This document shows, one piece after another, positions 35,266 through 43,566 of a stretch of 64,000 nucleotides of DNA. The stretch comes from Streptomyces olivochromogenes (lineage in GTDB: Bacteria > Actinomycetota > Actinomycetes > Streptomycetales > Streptomycetaceae). How positions within the stretch are numbered: the stretch's first letter is position 1; every line of letters starts with the position of its first letter. The stretch is from the NCBI RefSeq assembly GCF_001514115.1, contig NZ_KQ948458.1, positions 290,497-354,496 of the forward strand, in the 5' to 3' direction. The translations under genes and the position numbers were made by a program. The notes under the pieces were generated by a model. The model was not told the origin of the DNA and made no database searches. It was given only the letters and a program-made list of their open reading frames with translations.

Positions 35266-36249
35266 GTGCCTGTTTTGTACAGCGTTGCCCTGCCGAAGAT
35301 GGTGCTCGCGAGAACGGCGGGAACCGGGTACGAGGCCGGCCGCCTCGCCCGGGAAGCGGGGATCCCGGCGTGGGCCATGGACAGTGACGACATCACCGTC
35401 GCCAACGACTGCTTCCTGCGGACCCTGGTACTGGCCGAGCACCACCACGATGTGCCCGACGTCGGACTGCGCGTCGGCGCCGACTTCACGCCCGGCCAAC
35501 TCGGCGTATACGACTACCTGTTCACCACCGCACGGACTCTCGGGGAGGGCTACGCGGCGAGCGGGCGGTATGTGGACCTGATCACCGGCGTGGGGCAGTA
35601 CGCCGTCGTGGCCGCCACGGAGAGAGTCGTACGGGTGACCTTCTCGCTGGCCGAGGACGAGGACCGGGGGCGGGAGCTGGCCATCCAGACCGGGATGTCC
35701 GACCTGATCTCCCGCTCCCGCTGGGCGACCGGACGGCCGATCGGAGCCATGGAGGTCAGCCTGCGGCAGCGCGCACCACGCAGGTCCACCACGTTCAGCG
35801 ACTTCCTCGGCACCACCCGGATCACGTACGGGGCCGACACCGACAGCGTGACCCTGCGCGCCGCCGATCTGGAGCTGCCGCTGCGCACCGCCGATCCCGC
35901 CCTCGCCGCCATCATGGAGCGCCACGCGGCCTCCCTGCCGCGCATCCAGCCGCGCCCCACCAGCTGGCCCGACCGCGTCCAGCAGGCGCTGGCCGCCGCG
36001 GTGCTCGCGGAGGCCCCCCTCTCCCTCACCTCCGTCGCGCGACGGCTGGCGACGAGCCCCAGAACTCTCCAGCGCCGGCTCGCCGAGGCGGGCACCACCT
36101 GGCGCCATGAGGTCGACCGCGCCCGGCAGGCGCAGTTCGCGCGGCTCCACCGGCACCCGGCCGCGCCCTCCGGCGCCAGGGCCGGTCTCCTCGGCTACTC
36201 CGACGCCCGCGCCCTGCGCCGGGCCAGACGCCGCTGGGCCGCACGCTGA
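35266..36249 (+). CDS. AraC-family regulator with arabinose-binding-type N-terminal domain
   Basis: Encodes 327 residues. The N-terminal 190 residues look like the AraC_binding_2/OruR-type sensor (LARTAGTGYEAGRLAREAGI and later FSLAEDEDRG), and the C-terminus has the HTH LSLTSVARRLATSPRTLQRRL plus AGLLGYSDARALRRARRRW. GTG start at 35266; the next in-frame methionine is internal. It stands alone, convergent with the thiolase at 36314. It may regulate genes outside the window; no link to the regulon motif. Confidence 0.82.
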   Translation: MPVLYSVALPKMVLARTAGTGYEAGRLAREAGIPAWAMDSDDITVANDCFLRTLVLAEHHHDVPDVGLRVGADFTPGQLGVYDYLFTTARTLGEGYAASGRYVDLITGVGQYAVVAATERVVRVTFSLAEDEDRGRELAIQTGMSDLISRSRWATGRPIGAMEVSLRQRAPRRSTTFSDFLGTTRITYGADTDSVTLRAADLELPLRTADPALAAIMERHAASLPRIQPRPTSWPDRVQQALAAAVLAEAPLSLTSVARRLATSPRTLQRRLAEAGTTWRHEVDRARQAQFARLHRHPAAPSGARAGLLGYSDARALRRARRRWAAR

Positions 36250-36313
36250 ACCGCTGCCCGGCCCCTGTCCGCCCCAGCGCCGACGGGGCCGACCGTCGGA
36301 GCACCACCGGCCC

Positions 36314-37480
36314 CTACCGTCCCAGCACCACCGTCCCCGACGAGCAGAACCACCCGCCCGTCCCGGAGGCCACCGCCAGTTCGGGAAGGCGTCCGCCCGT
36401 CTTCCTGACCTGGCGGTCCCCGGCCTCCCCGCGCAGTTGACGTACGGCCTCCACGAGGAGGAACAGGCCCCGCATTCCCGGATGCTGGGCCGAGAGCCCG
36501 CCGCCGTCCGTGTTCACCGGCAGCTCCCCACCCACCGTCAGACGCCCCTTCTCCACGAACTGACCGCCCTCGCCCTTCGCGCAGAAGCCCAGGTCCTCCA
36601 GGGTCACGAGGGTCATGTACGTGAAGGCGTCGTAGAGCTCGGCCACGTCGATCTCGTCGGGCCGCACCCCCGCCCGCTCGAAGGCGAGGCGTCCGCTCAC
36701 CGCCGCGGGGGAGACGGTGAAGTCCGGCCACTCGGACATCGTCGTGTGCGAGACGTGCTCGCCGGTGCCGAGGATCCACACCGGGGCCGTACGGCAGTCC
36801 CGTACGTACTCCTCGGCCGCCAGCAGCACCGCCGCGCCGCCGTCGGAGCGCAGACAGCAGTGCAGCTTGGTGAAGGGGTCGGCGATCATCGGGCCGGACA
36901 GGACGTCGTCGGTGGTGATCGGGGCGCGGAACATCGCGTCCGGGTTCAGCGCCGCGTTCGCCCGCGCCTGGACGGCCACCGAGGCGAGCTGTTCGAGTGT
37001 CGTGCCGTACGCGTGCATGTGGCGGCGCGCGGCCATCGCGTACTTGGCGATGAGGGTGTGGCCGTAGGGGACCTCGAACTGGAGAGGACCCCGGGCGCCG
37101 AAGGAGAGATTGCCGGTGCGGCGGCCCGCCTTGATGTCGGCGCGGGCGGTCGAGCCGTAGACGAGGAGGACGGCCTCGGCGTGACCCGCCGCGATCGCGT
37201 CCGCCGCGTGCGCCGCCATGACCTCCCAGGTGGAGCCGCCGACGGCGGTGGAGTCGACCCAGGTGGGGCGCAGGCCCAGGTACTCGGCCACCTCGACCGG
37301 CGGCAGCGTGCCGAGGCCCGCCGACGCGAACCCGTCGACCAGTGAGCGGTCCATCCCCGCGTCCGCCAGCGCGCGCCTGGCGGCCTGGGCGTGCAGGGCA
37401 TAGGGCGTCGCGTCGTCCACGCGACCGCAGTCCGAGAGGGAGACACCCACGACGGCGACCTTGCGCTTCCCCGGAGTCAT
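36314..37480 (-). CDS. Thiolase-like lipid-transfer protein (Ltp2-type), paralogue 1
   Basis: Encodes 388 residues of the SCP-X/Ltp thiolase group. In DSTAVGGSTWEVMAAH the usual catalytic Cys position is Ser, and C-terminal blocks ELYDAFTYMTLVTLEDLGF, GELPVNTDGGGLSAQHPG match Ltp2-like aldolases, where the YDAFT tyrosine is important. A retro-aldol or thiolytic C-C cleavage of an acyl-CoA is likely (inference), with the DUF35 protein at 26367 as candidate partner. ATG at 37480 has no ribosome binding site and is 4 bp from the operator, suggesting a leaderless mRNA. Divergent from the acyl-CoA dehydrogenase at 37595. Confidence 0.84.
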   Translation of the reverse strand: MTPGKRKVAVVGVSLSDCGRVDDATPYALHAQAARRALADAGMDRSLVDGFASAGLGTLPPVEVAEYLGLRPTWVDSTAVGGSTWEVMAAHAADAIAAGHAEAVLLVYGSTARADIKAGRRTGNLSFGARGPLQFEVPYGHTLIAKYAMAARRHMHAYGTTLEQLASVAVQARANAALNPDAMFRAPITTDDVLSGPMIADPFTKLHCCLRSDGGAAVLLAAEEYVRDCRTAPVWILGTGEHVSHTTMSEWPDFTVSPAAVSGRLAFERAGVRPDEIDVAELYDAFTYMTLVTLEDLGFCAKGEGGQFVEKGRLTVGGELPVNTDGGGLSAQHPGMRGLFLLVEAVRQLRGEAGDRQVRKTGGRLPELAVASGTGGWFCSSGTVVLGR

Positions 37481-37484
37481 GAAT

Positions 37485-37499
37485 CTGACGGTACATCAG
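37485..37499. promoter_or_regulatory. Regulon operator, CTGACGGTACATCAG
   Basis: One-mismatch copy (ATCAG) with full AT flanks on both sides, 4 bp from the thiolase start codon (minus strand). Confidence 0.82.
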
Positions 37500-37558
37500 A
37501 TGTGGTGGCGTGCGGGAGGCCGTCGTGGCTCTGGGCATCCGTACCGCACGGCGCTAAT

Positions 37559-37573
37559 GTGACGGACCGTCAG
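37559..37573. promoter_or_regulatory. Regulon operator, GTGACGGACCGTCAG
   Basis: One-mismatch palindrome (GTGAC) with AT flank, 21 bp upstream of the acyl-CoA dehydrogenase start at 37595. Confidence 0.82.
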
Positions 37574-37594
37574 ATCGGGAGAAGGGGCCTGGCC

Positions 37595-38785
37595 ATGGAC
37601 GCCCGTTTCACCGCTGAACAGGACGAGATCCGCCGCACCCTGCGGGAGCTCCTGCTCAAGCGCTGCGGTCCGGAGGAGGTGCGGTCGGCCGTGCGCACCG
37701 GGGCCGGACACGACGCCGGGCTCTGGGAGACCCTCGCACAGCAGCTCGGGCTGCCGGGGCTCGCCCTGCCCACGGCGTACGGCGGGGTCGGCTGCTCGTT
37801 CGCCGACCTCGCCCTCGCCTGCGAGGAGTCGGGGCGGGTCCTCGCGCCCTCGCCGCTGCTCGCCACGGCCGCCCTCGCGGCCCCGCTGATCCTCGCCCTC
37901 GGCACCGACGCCCAGCGCGCCGGACTGCTGCCCAGGATCGCGGCCGGTGAGCTGACCGCCGCCCTCGCGGTACCGGGCGCCGGGCTCCCCACCGCGCTCG
38001 GCCTGGTCGGCGACAACGGCGGGGACTGGGCGGGCGGCGGCCGGGCCGGGGGCGTACAGGCCCGGCCGGGCGAGGAGGGCGGCTGGCGCCTCTACGGGGA
38101 GGTGGAACGCGTCCTCGACGGGCACAGCGCCGGGCTCCTGCTGGTCGCCGCGCACACCGGGGGGTTCGCCCGGGCCCGGACGCGGATCTTCCTGGTGACG
38201 GAGGGCGCCCAGGGGCTCGTACGGATGCGGCAGACGTCGTTGGACGAGACGCGGGCCCAGGGTCGGGTGCAACTGCGTCAGGTCCGGGCCGAGTTGCTCG
38301 GCGAGGAGGACGGCGACGTGCTCGGCGCGCTCGCCTCCGTCGGGGACACAGCCGCCGCCGTGCTCGCCGTCGAAGCCGTGGGGGCCGCGGACCGGGCGCT
38401 GGAGCGGACCGTCGCCTACGTGCGACAGCGGGAGCAGTTCGGGCGGGCGATCGGGTCCTTCCAGGCGGTGAAGCACCGGCTCGCGGACGTGTACGTGCGG
38501 GTGCAGGCGGCGCGGTCCGCCGCGTATTACGCCGCCTGGGCCGCAGGGGCCGGGGGTGAGCGGGTCGGCGGGCTCGCGCTCGCCCAGGGCCTGGAGGCGC
38601 TGAGCACGGCCGCCGCCGAGGCGATCCAGCTGCACGGTGGCATCGGCTTCACCTGGGAGCACGAGGCCCAGCTGTACTTCAAGCGCGCGGCCGGCGACGA
38701 ACTGCTCTTCGGGCCCGTGCACCGGCTACGGGCGTACGCCGCCGACGCGGCGCGGCTCTTCGACGGGGCGGAGGTGGCGGTCTGA
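37595..38785 (+). CDS. Acyl-CoA dehydrogenase, divergent FadE type
   Basis: Encodes 396 residues. Its N-terminal and C-terminal helical domains are clear (FTAEQDEIRRTLRELLLK; REQFGRAIGSFQAVKHRLAD at about 272; LHGGIGFTWEHEAQLYFKRA near the end), but the middle domain lacks the SEPxAGSD-type FAD signature of the enzymes at 4284 and 9766. It is the type that acts as the second subunit in mixed tetramers, possibly with the dehydrogenase at 9766. ATG at 37595 with GAAGGGG upstream. Its stop overlaps the next start (TGATG). Confidence 0.85.
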   Translation: MDARFTAEQDEIRRTLRELLLKRCGPEEVRSAVRTGAGHDAGLWETLAQQLGLPGLALPTAYGGVGCSFADLALACEESGRVLAPSPLLATAALAAPLILALGTDAQRAGLLPRIAAGELTAALAVPGAGLPTALGLVGDNGGDWAGGGRAGGVQARPGEEGGWRLYGEVERVLDGHSAGLLLVAAHTGGFARARTRIFLVTEGAQGLVRMRQTSLDETRAQGRVQLRQVRAELLGEEDGDVLGALASVGDTAAAVLAVEAVGAADRALERTVAYVRQREQFGRAIGSFQAVKHRLADVYVRVQAARSAAYYAAWAAGAGGERVGGLALAQGLEALSTAAAEAIQLHGGIGFTWEHEAQLYFKRAAGDELLFGPVHRLRAYAADAARLFDGAEVAV

Positions 38786-39306
38786 TGGCGCCCGGAATCC
38801 GGTCGCGGGCCGTCGTACGGAGTGTGCAGAAGGTCTCCTCGACGCGGGCCTTCGCCCGGATCGCCCCGCACCTCATCCCTGCCATGGACCGCGCGGTGCA
38901 CCGGCTGACCCGCGGCAAGGTGCTGCTCAGCGCGCAGCTGCTGCCGGGGATCGTGCTGACCGTGCGGGGCGCCCGAAGCGGGCTGGAGCGGCGTACGCCC
39001 CTGGCCTGTATGCCGGAGGGGGAGGGCAGCTGGATTCTCGTCGGGTCCAACTTCGGGCGCCCCGATCATCCGGCCTGGACCGCCAACCTTCTCGCCCATC
39101 CGGACGCCGTCATCAGCTGGCAGGGCGAGGACATCCCCGTGAGGGCCCGTCTGCTGGAGGGGGAGGAGCGGGACGCGGCCTGGAAGGCGGTGCTGGCGTT
39201 CTGGCCGCCGTATGCCACGTACCAGGCGCGGATCGATCGGGAGATCAGGCTGTTTCGCGTCGTGCGCCGCGGCGCACAGCGCAGCGGGCGGCAGTCCACG
39301 AAGTGA
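38785..39306 (+). CDS. Deazaflavin (F420)-dependent nitroreductase-family protein
   Basis: Encodes 173 residues with the DDN-family split-barrel motif: LTVRGARSGLERRTPLACMP, WILVGSNFGRPDHPAWTANLLAHPDAVI and the ARLLEGEERDAAW segment. Members use F420H2 or bind it and reduce unsaturated or quinone-like substrates. Its ATG shares one base with the stop of the preceding acyl-CoA dehydrogenase, showing translational coupling. It belongs to the unit under the operator at 37559 and is 56 bp from the convergent TetR gene. Confidence 0.82.
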   Translation: MAPGIRSRAVVRSVQKVSSTRAFARIAPHLIPAMDRAVHRLTRGKVLLSAQLLPGIVLTVRGARSGLERRTPLACMPEGEGSWILVGSNFGRPDHPAWTANLLAHPDAVISWQGEDIPVRARLLEGEERDAAWKAVLAFWPPYATYQARIDREIRLFRVVRRGAQRSGRQSTK

Positions 39307-39362
39307 ACTGCCGCCCGCATGACAGGATGTGGGCCGAAAGGACCCCAAGAGATACGGTCGCG

Positions 39363-40010
39363 CTACTTGGTCGGCTTCTTCCCGGTCACCCCGAGGTGTA
39401 CCAACAGCGCCAGGTTCGGCTTCAGTTCGGCCTGTTTGACGCCCCAGGTCTGGAAGCCCTTCTGGTGCGAGGCCACCGCGGCGAGCATCGCGACGAGCGA
39501 ACCGGCGATCGCCGCGGGGTTCACGTCCTTGTCGACCTTGCCCTTGGACTGGAGCTCGGAGACGGAGTCCGCGAGGGAGTTGTTCACCGAGTTCAGGATC
39601 TTCATGCGGATCTTGTAGAAGCGTTTGTCGCCCTCGGCGGCGCCCAGGTCGACGACGCGCAGAATCGCCTCGTTCTTCCGCCAGAACTCCAGGAAACCGT
39701 CAACGAGTTCCTGCGCGGTCGCCCAGCCGGCCTTGCCGACCCAGGAGCGCCCCTCGAGGAGCTGGGTCAACCCGGCGCCCTCCGCGGCCATTTGCTCGGC
39801 GATCTCCAGGACGGCGCCTTCGACGTCCGGAAAGTACTGGTAGAAAGTCGCCGGCGACGTGCCCGCCTTCCGGGCGACATCGATGACTTTGACGTCCCGG
39901 TACGGCGACGAGCTGAGCATTTCACTGAGGCAGTCGAGCAGTTTCTGCCTGGTCGCCTGCCCTCGCCGTCCGGCCACGCGGCCGTCGACGGTACGCACTT
40001 GTCCTGTCAT
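39363..40010 (-). CDS. TetR-family repressor, candidate master of the regulon
   Basis: Encodes 215 residues. The N-terminal HTH is VKVIDVARKAGTSPATFYQYF (split here for length: VIDVARKAGTSPATFYQYF at about residues 42-60), followed by a helical ligand domain with CoA-ester-sensor-like length. Its start codon lies within CTGTCATGCCGTCAG, a one-mismatch copy of the regulon operator, suggesting autorepression. It is convergent with the last gene of a regulon unit. It is the only TetR-type gene in the window, so it is the best candidate for the factor binding CTGAC-N5-GTCAG; the ligand is probably a pathway acyl-CoA (inference). Confidence 0.85.
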   Translation of the reverse strand: MTGQVRTVDGRVAGRRGQATRQKLLDCLSEMLSSSPYRDVKVIDVARKAGTSPATFYQYFPDVEGAVLEIAEQMAAEGAGLTQLLEGRSWVGKAGWATAQELVDGFLEFWRKNEAILRVVDLGAAEGDKRFYKIRMKILNSVNNSLADSVSELQSKGKVDKDVNPAAIAGSLVAMLAAVASHQKGFQTWGVKQAELKPNLALLVHLGVTGKKPTK

Positions 40011-40018
40011 GCCGTCAG
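40004..40018. promoter_or_regulatory. Near-match operator over the tetR start codon, CTGTCATGCCGTCAG
   Basis: Nine of ten conserved positions match (CTGTC for CTGAC). On the minus strand it reads CTGACGGCATGACAG, containing the TetR ATG itself. Confidence 0.6.
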
Positions 40019-40164
40019 CTTACCGAGGGGTGATCGGAGCGCGATTCGGCCGACTGCAAATGGGGTGCGTGGGGGAGAGCGGGCGGCGAGTGGGGGCCCT
40101 GGGAGACGTCTGGGAGTGTCCGGGCCGTCGCGCGGAGTGGATGAAAGGCCGTTAACTTGGCCGC

Positions 40165-40917
40165 ATGGCCGTATCCCGGGCGTCCGACGCAACGCACGCC
40201 TACCCGGAGGGCGTCCCCTGCTGGGTCGACGCGCAGCTTCCCGATGTGGAGGCGGGCAGGCGTTTCTACGGTGAGCTGTTCGGCTGGACCTTCGGGGAGG
40301 GGTTCGGGCCGCAGGCGGAGGGCGTGTGGGCGCGCCATCACGGGGAGCCCGTCGCCGCCCTCACACCCAAGCGGGACGGGCGGATGCCGACCGTCTGGAC
40401 GGTGTCCTTCGCGACTCCGGACGCCGCCGCGCTCGCGGCCCGGATCCAGGCGGCGGGCGGGCAGGTGATCACCGCGCCCACCCAACTGGGCCCCTACGGC
40501 ACGACCGCCCTCGCGACCGACCCCGAGGGCGGGGTCTTCGGCCTGTGGCAGGCGGGCACCCACCCCGGTTTCGGCAAGCGGCACGAGCCGGGCTCCTTCT
40601 GCTGGGCCGAGCTGTACGCGCGGGACCCGGAAACCGTCGACCGTTTCTACGGCACCCTGTTCCACGAAGCCCTGTTCGGCCCCGACGCCTCGCCCGACTT
40701 CGGCCGCGCCCCGGTCTCCGGTGTCTTCCCGGCCGAGATGCCGCCGCACTTCCTCGTCCACTTCGGAGTGGAGGACGTCGACGCGGTTCTCGGTACGGTG
40801 AACCGGCTCGGCGGACGTGTGCAGGCGCCCCCTTTCGGCACCTCGTACGGAAGGGCGGCCGTCGTCACGGACAATCAAGGGGCGTCGTTCGCCGTACTCC
40901 AGGTACGGGGCCGGTGA
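40165..40917 (+). CDS. VOC-family (glyoxalase-like) two-domain protein
   Basis: Encodes 250 residues in two tandem vicinal-oxygen-chelate domains: CWVDAQLPDVEAGRRFYGELF (about 19-39) and CWAELYARDPETVDRFYGTLF (about 145-165) are the paired beta-alpha starts; each domain ends in a GxFxLWQ/GASFAVLQ-like strand. Such double-VOC proteins are common in Streptomyces; most are of unknown function, some bind or detoxify small molecules. Metal ligands are not complete. ATG at 40165. It is not under the regulon operator. Confidence 0.78.
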   Translation: MAVSRASDATHAYPEGVPCWVDAQLPDVEAGRRFYGELFGWTFGEGFGPQAEGVWARHHGEPVAALTPKRDGRMPTVWTVSFATPDAAALAARIQAAGGQVITAPTQLGPYGTTALATDPEGGVFGLWQAGTHPGFGKRHEPGSFCWAELYARDPETVDRFYGTLFHEALFGPDASPDFGRAPVSGVFPAEMPPHFLVHFGVEDVDAVLGTVNRLGGRVQAPPFGTSYGRAAVVTDNQGASFAVLQVRGR

Positions 40918-41077
40918 TTATGTCCCGAGACACCCCGTTCCGCCCCCGGGTTCGCAACCTGTGGCCCGGACAGGAAGAATCGGGGTGCGTGCCGCCATGG
41001 CGGTGCGGTGGTGAGACGCTGCACGGGGCTGCGTTCATACGTGGATGACGTGGCTCGTACGGGGAGGTGGCAGGCAA

Positions 41078-43402
41078 GTGGTGGATCAGCTGACACAGCA
41101 CGATCCGCGGCGGATCGGGCCGTTCGAGGTGCTGGGACGGCTGGGTGCCGGTGGCATGGGGCTGGTCTATCTCGCGCGCTCGGCTTCGGGCCGGCGCGTG
41201 GCGATCAAGACGGTCAGGACCGAGCTCGCCGAGGACCAGCTGTTCCGGGTCCGCTTCACTCGTGAGGTGGAGGCCGCGCGAGCGGTCTCCGGCTTCTACA
41301 CGGCGGCCGTGGTCGACGCCGACCCGCGCGCGGCCGTGCCGTGGCTGGCCACCGCGTACGTGCCGGCGCCCTCCCTCGAGGAAATAGTGAACGAGTGCGG
41401 GCCGATGCCGGCCCAGGCGGTGCGCTGGCTGGCGGCGGGCGTCGCGGAGGCGCTGCAGTCGATCCACGGCGCCGGGCTCGTCCACCGCGACCTGAAGCCC
41501 TCGAACGTGCTGGTGGTGGAGGACGGGCCGCGGGTCATCGACTTCGGTATCGCCTCCGGTGTCTCGAACACCCGTTTGACGATGACGAACGTCGCCGTCG
41601 GCACCCCGGCCTACATGTCCCCCGAACAGGCGAAGGACTCGCGCAGCGTGACGGGCGCGAGCGATGTCTTCTCGCTCGGCTCGATGCTGGTGTTCGCCGC
41701 CACCGGACACGCGCCCTTCCACGGCGCCAACCCCGTCGAGACGGTCTTCATGCTGCTGCGGGAAGGCCCCGACCTGGAGGGCCTCCCGGACGAGCTGCGC
41801 CCTCTCATCGAGTCCTGTATGCAGATGGAGGCGACCGGCCGCCCCAACCCCGCCGACCTCCAGGCCCAGTTGGCACCCCACCTCTTCGGCTCCGGCTCCG
41901 ACGACAGCGGTACGGCGTCGGCGTGGCTGCCCGAGCGGGCGGTGGGTCTGATCGAGTCACGCCGCGGGGGCCGTCCGGCGCTGAAGCCCCCGTCCTCCGG
42001 CGGTCGCAGCGGTGGCGGACGCCCCGCCCTGCCCCCGCCGCCCTCGCACGCTCCCGTGCCCGTCGGAGCGCCCGACACCGGTCCCGTGCGGCTCGCGGGC
42101 GGCCAGGTGCCCATCGGTCCCGGGCCGCGCGTCGCCGACGCCCGTGCCGCCGCCGTGAAGGCACCTCCTCCGGAGGCGGGACTCGCCGCCTCCTGGTCCC
42201 GCCCGCGCGTCGGCGTCAACGGCGCCGACCCCGCGCCTGCGGTCGCTCCGCCGCCCGCCCCGGACTCCCCGTCCGGCTGGCGACCCTGGCGCTTCCGCAT
42301 GTCGAACGACGTCTGGGGTACGCCCTCCGTCGCGGGCGACCTCGTCTACGTCACCTCCTTCGAAGTCCACGCCCTGGACGTCGCGACCGGCCGCCGCCGC
42401 TTCAAGACGCGGGACGTGGCCTGGTCCATGGCGGTCGCGGACGGCCGCATCCACGCCTCCGACGGCCCCACCCTCTTCGCCCTGAACGCGCGGGAGGGCG
42501 CGGACCTGTGGCGTCTGTCCACGGACGCCTGGGTGTACTCCCTGAAGGCCGACCGCGGGACCGTCATCACCGGTACGCGCGGGGGCGGCGTCCAGGCCTG
42601 GGAAGCCTCCAACGGCCAGAAACTCTGGGAGATCAACGGCGCCCAGACCGACTTCGAGTCCCCGGAGGCCGGGCCTGCCGTCCACGACGGCACGGTGTAC
42701 GTCTGGAAGGACGCCCGGCTGCGTGCCCTGGAGGCCCGTACGGGTGAGGAGCGGTGGTCGTACCCGATCGGCGACGCGGCGTCGTGCGGGGGCGTACCCG
42801 TACGGATCACGTCCGCCCCCGACGGCTACGTCTACGTCTCCGCGGGCACCCGCGTCCTCGCCGTCGACGTCGCCGGCGGGCACGTCCGCTGGCACTTCGA
42901 GGCCCCCGCGGTCTTCCTCTCCCCGCCGACCTTCGTGCCGGGCCCCGCGGTCACGGGAGGCGGCGTCTACCTCGCCGACTACCTCGGCACGGTCTACGCC
43001 CTCGACGCGACGGACGGGCGCGACCGCTGGCGCATCGCGACCGAGGCCCGCTCCTCGATCGATCCCGTCCTGGTCGCGGCCGGCCACGTCCACGTCGGCA
43101 GCGGCAAGGGGCTGTACACCCTCGACGCCGTCACCGGCACCCCGAAGTGGCGCTTCCAGGCCGGGGGCGACCTCGTGGGCGCGCCCGCGGTCGCCGAGGG
43201 CCGCATCCACTTCGGCTCGACGGACCATCTCCTCTACACCCTGAAGGCGGACGACGGCCGGCTCCGCTGGAAGCTGGCGACGGGTGGGGAGATCACCGGT
43301 GCGCCGGTGGTCAAGGACGGGGTGGTGTACGCGTGCAGCAAGGACCGGTGCGTGTACGCGCTGGACGCGGAGAAGGGGACGGGCACGGCCCGCACGACGT
43401 AG
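41078..43402 (+). CDS. afsK: Serine/threonine protein kinase AfsK
   Basis: Encodes 774 residues. The N-terminal kinase domain (about 12-275) has GRLGAGGMGLVYLA, the VAIK lysine at 44, HRDLKPSN at 136-143 and DFG at 155-157. A Pro-rich linker follows, then a C-terminal PQQ-type beta-propeller (about 410-770) with repeated ALDATDGRDRWR-like strands. There is no clear transmembrane helix. This is the layout of S. coelicolor AfsK, which phosphorylates AfsR and links S-adenosylmethionine and other signals to antibiotic production. GTG at 41078 with GGAGG upstream. It ends at the large inverted repeat at 43411. Confidence 0.9.
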   Translation: MVDQLTQHDPRRIGPFEVLGRLGAGGMGLVYLARSASGRRVAIKTVRTELAEDQLFRVRFTREVEAARAVSGFYTAAVVDADPRAAVPWLATAYVPAPSLEEIVNECGPMPAQAVRWLAAGVAEALQSIHGAGLVHRDLKPSNVLVVEDGPRVIDFGIASGVSNTRLTMTNVAVGTPAYMSPEQAKDSRSVTGASDVFSLGSMLVFAATGHAPFHGANPVETVFMLLREGPDLEGLPDELRPLIESCMQMEATGRPNPADLQAQLAPHLFGSGSDDSGTASAWLPERAVGLIESRRGGRPALKPPSSGGRSGGGRPALPPPPSHAPVPVGAPDTGPVRLAGGQVPIGPGPRVADARAAAVKAPPPEAGLAASWSRPRVGVNGADPAPAVAPPPAPDSPSGWRPWRFRMSNDVWGTPSVAGDLVYVTSFEVHALDVATGRRRFKTRDVAWSMAVADGRIHASDGPTLFALNAREGADLWRLSTDAWVYSLKADRGTVITGTRGGGVQAWEASNGQKLWEINGAQTDFESPEAGPAVHDGTVYVWKDARLRALEARTGEERWSYPIGDAASCGGVPVRITSAPDGYVYVSAGTRVLAVDVAGGHVRWHFEAPAVFLSPPTFVPGPAVTGGGVYLADYLGTVYALDATDGRDRWRIATEARSSIDPVLVAAGHVHVGSGKGLYTLDAVTGTPKWRFQAGGDLVGAPAVAEGRIHFGSTDHLLYTLKADDGRLRWKLATGGEITGAPVVKDGVVYACSKDRCVYALDAEKGTGTARTT

Positions 43403-43410
43403 CCCCCGGG

Positions 43411-43566
43411 GTGCGGTGATTCGACTGCGGCCGAGTGGGGGCTGGTCGCGCAGTTCCCCGCGCCCCTGAGGGGCGGGGCTGCGCCCCGGCCCCCGCATCA
43501 GGTGCTTTTAGGGGCGCGGGGAACTGCGCGCCAAGCCCCCACCGTCCCGCAGCCGAATCACCGCAC
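43411..43566. terminator. Long inverted repeat between convergent genes
   Basis: Arms of 57 bp (43411-43467 and 43510-43566) match at 50 positions, with a 42-bp centre that itself contains a small GC-rich hairpin. Each arm holds the GCGCAGTTCCCCGCGCCCCT core also seen at 12031-12050. It lies between the ends of afsK and the crotonase gene, so a bidirectional terminator is likely; the right arm includes the last bases of the crotonase gene. Confidence 0.7.
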
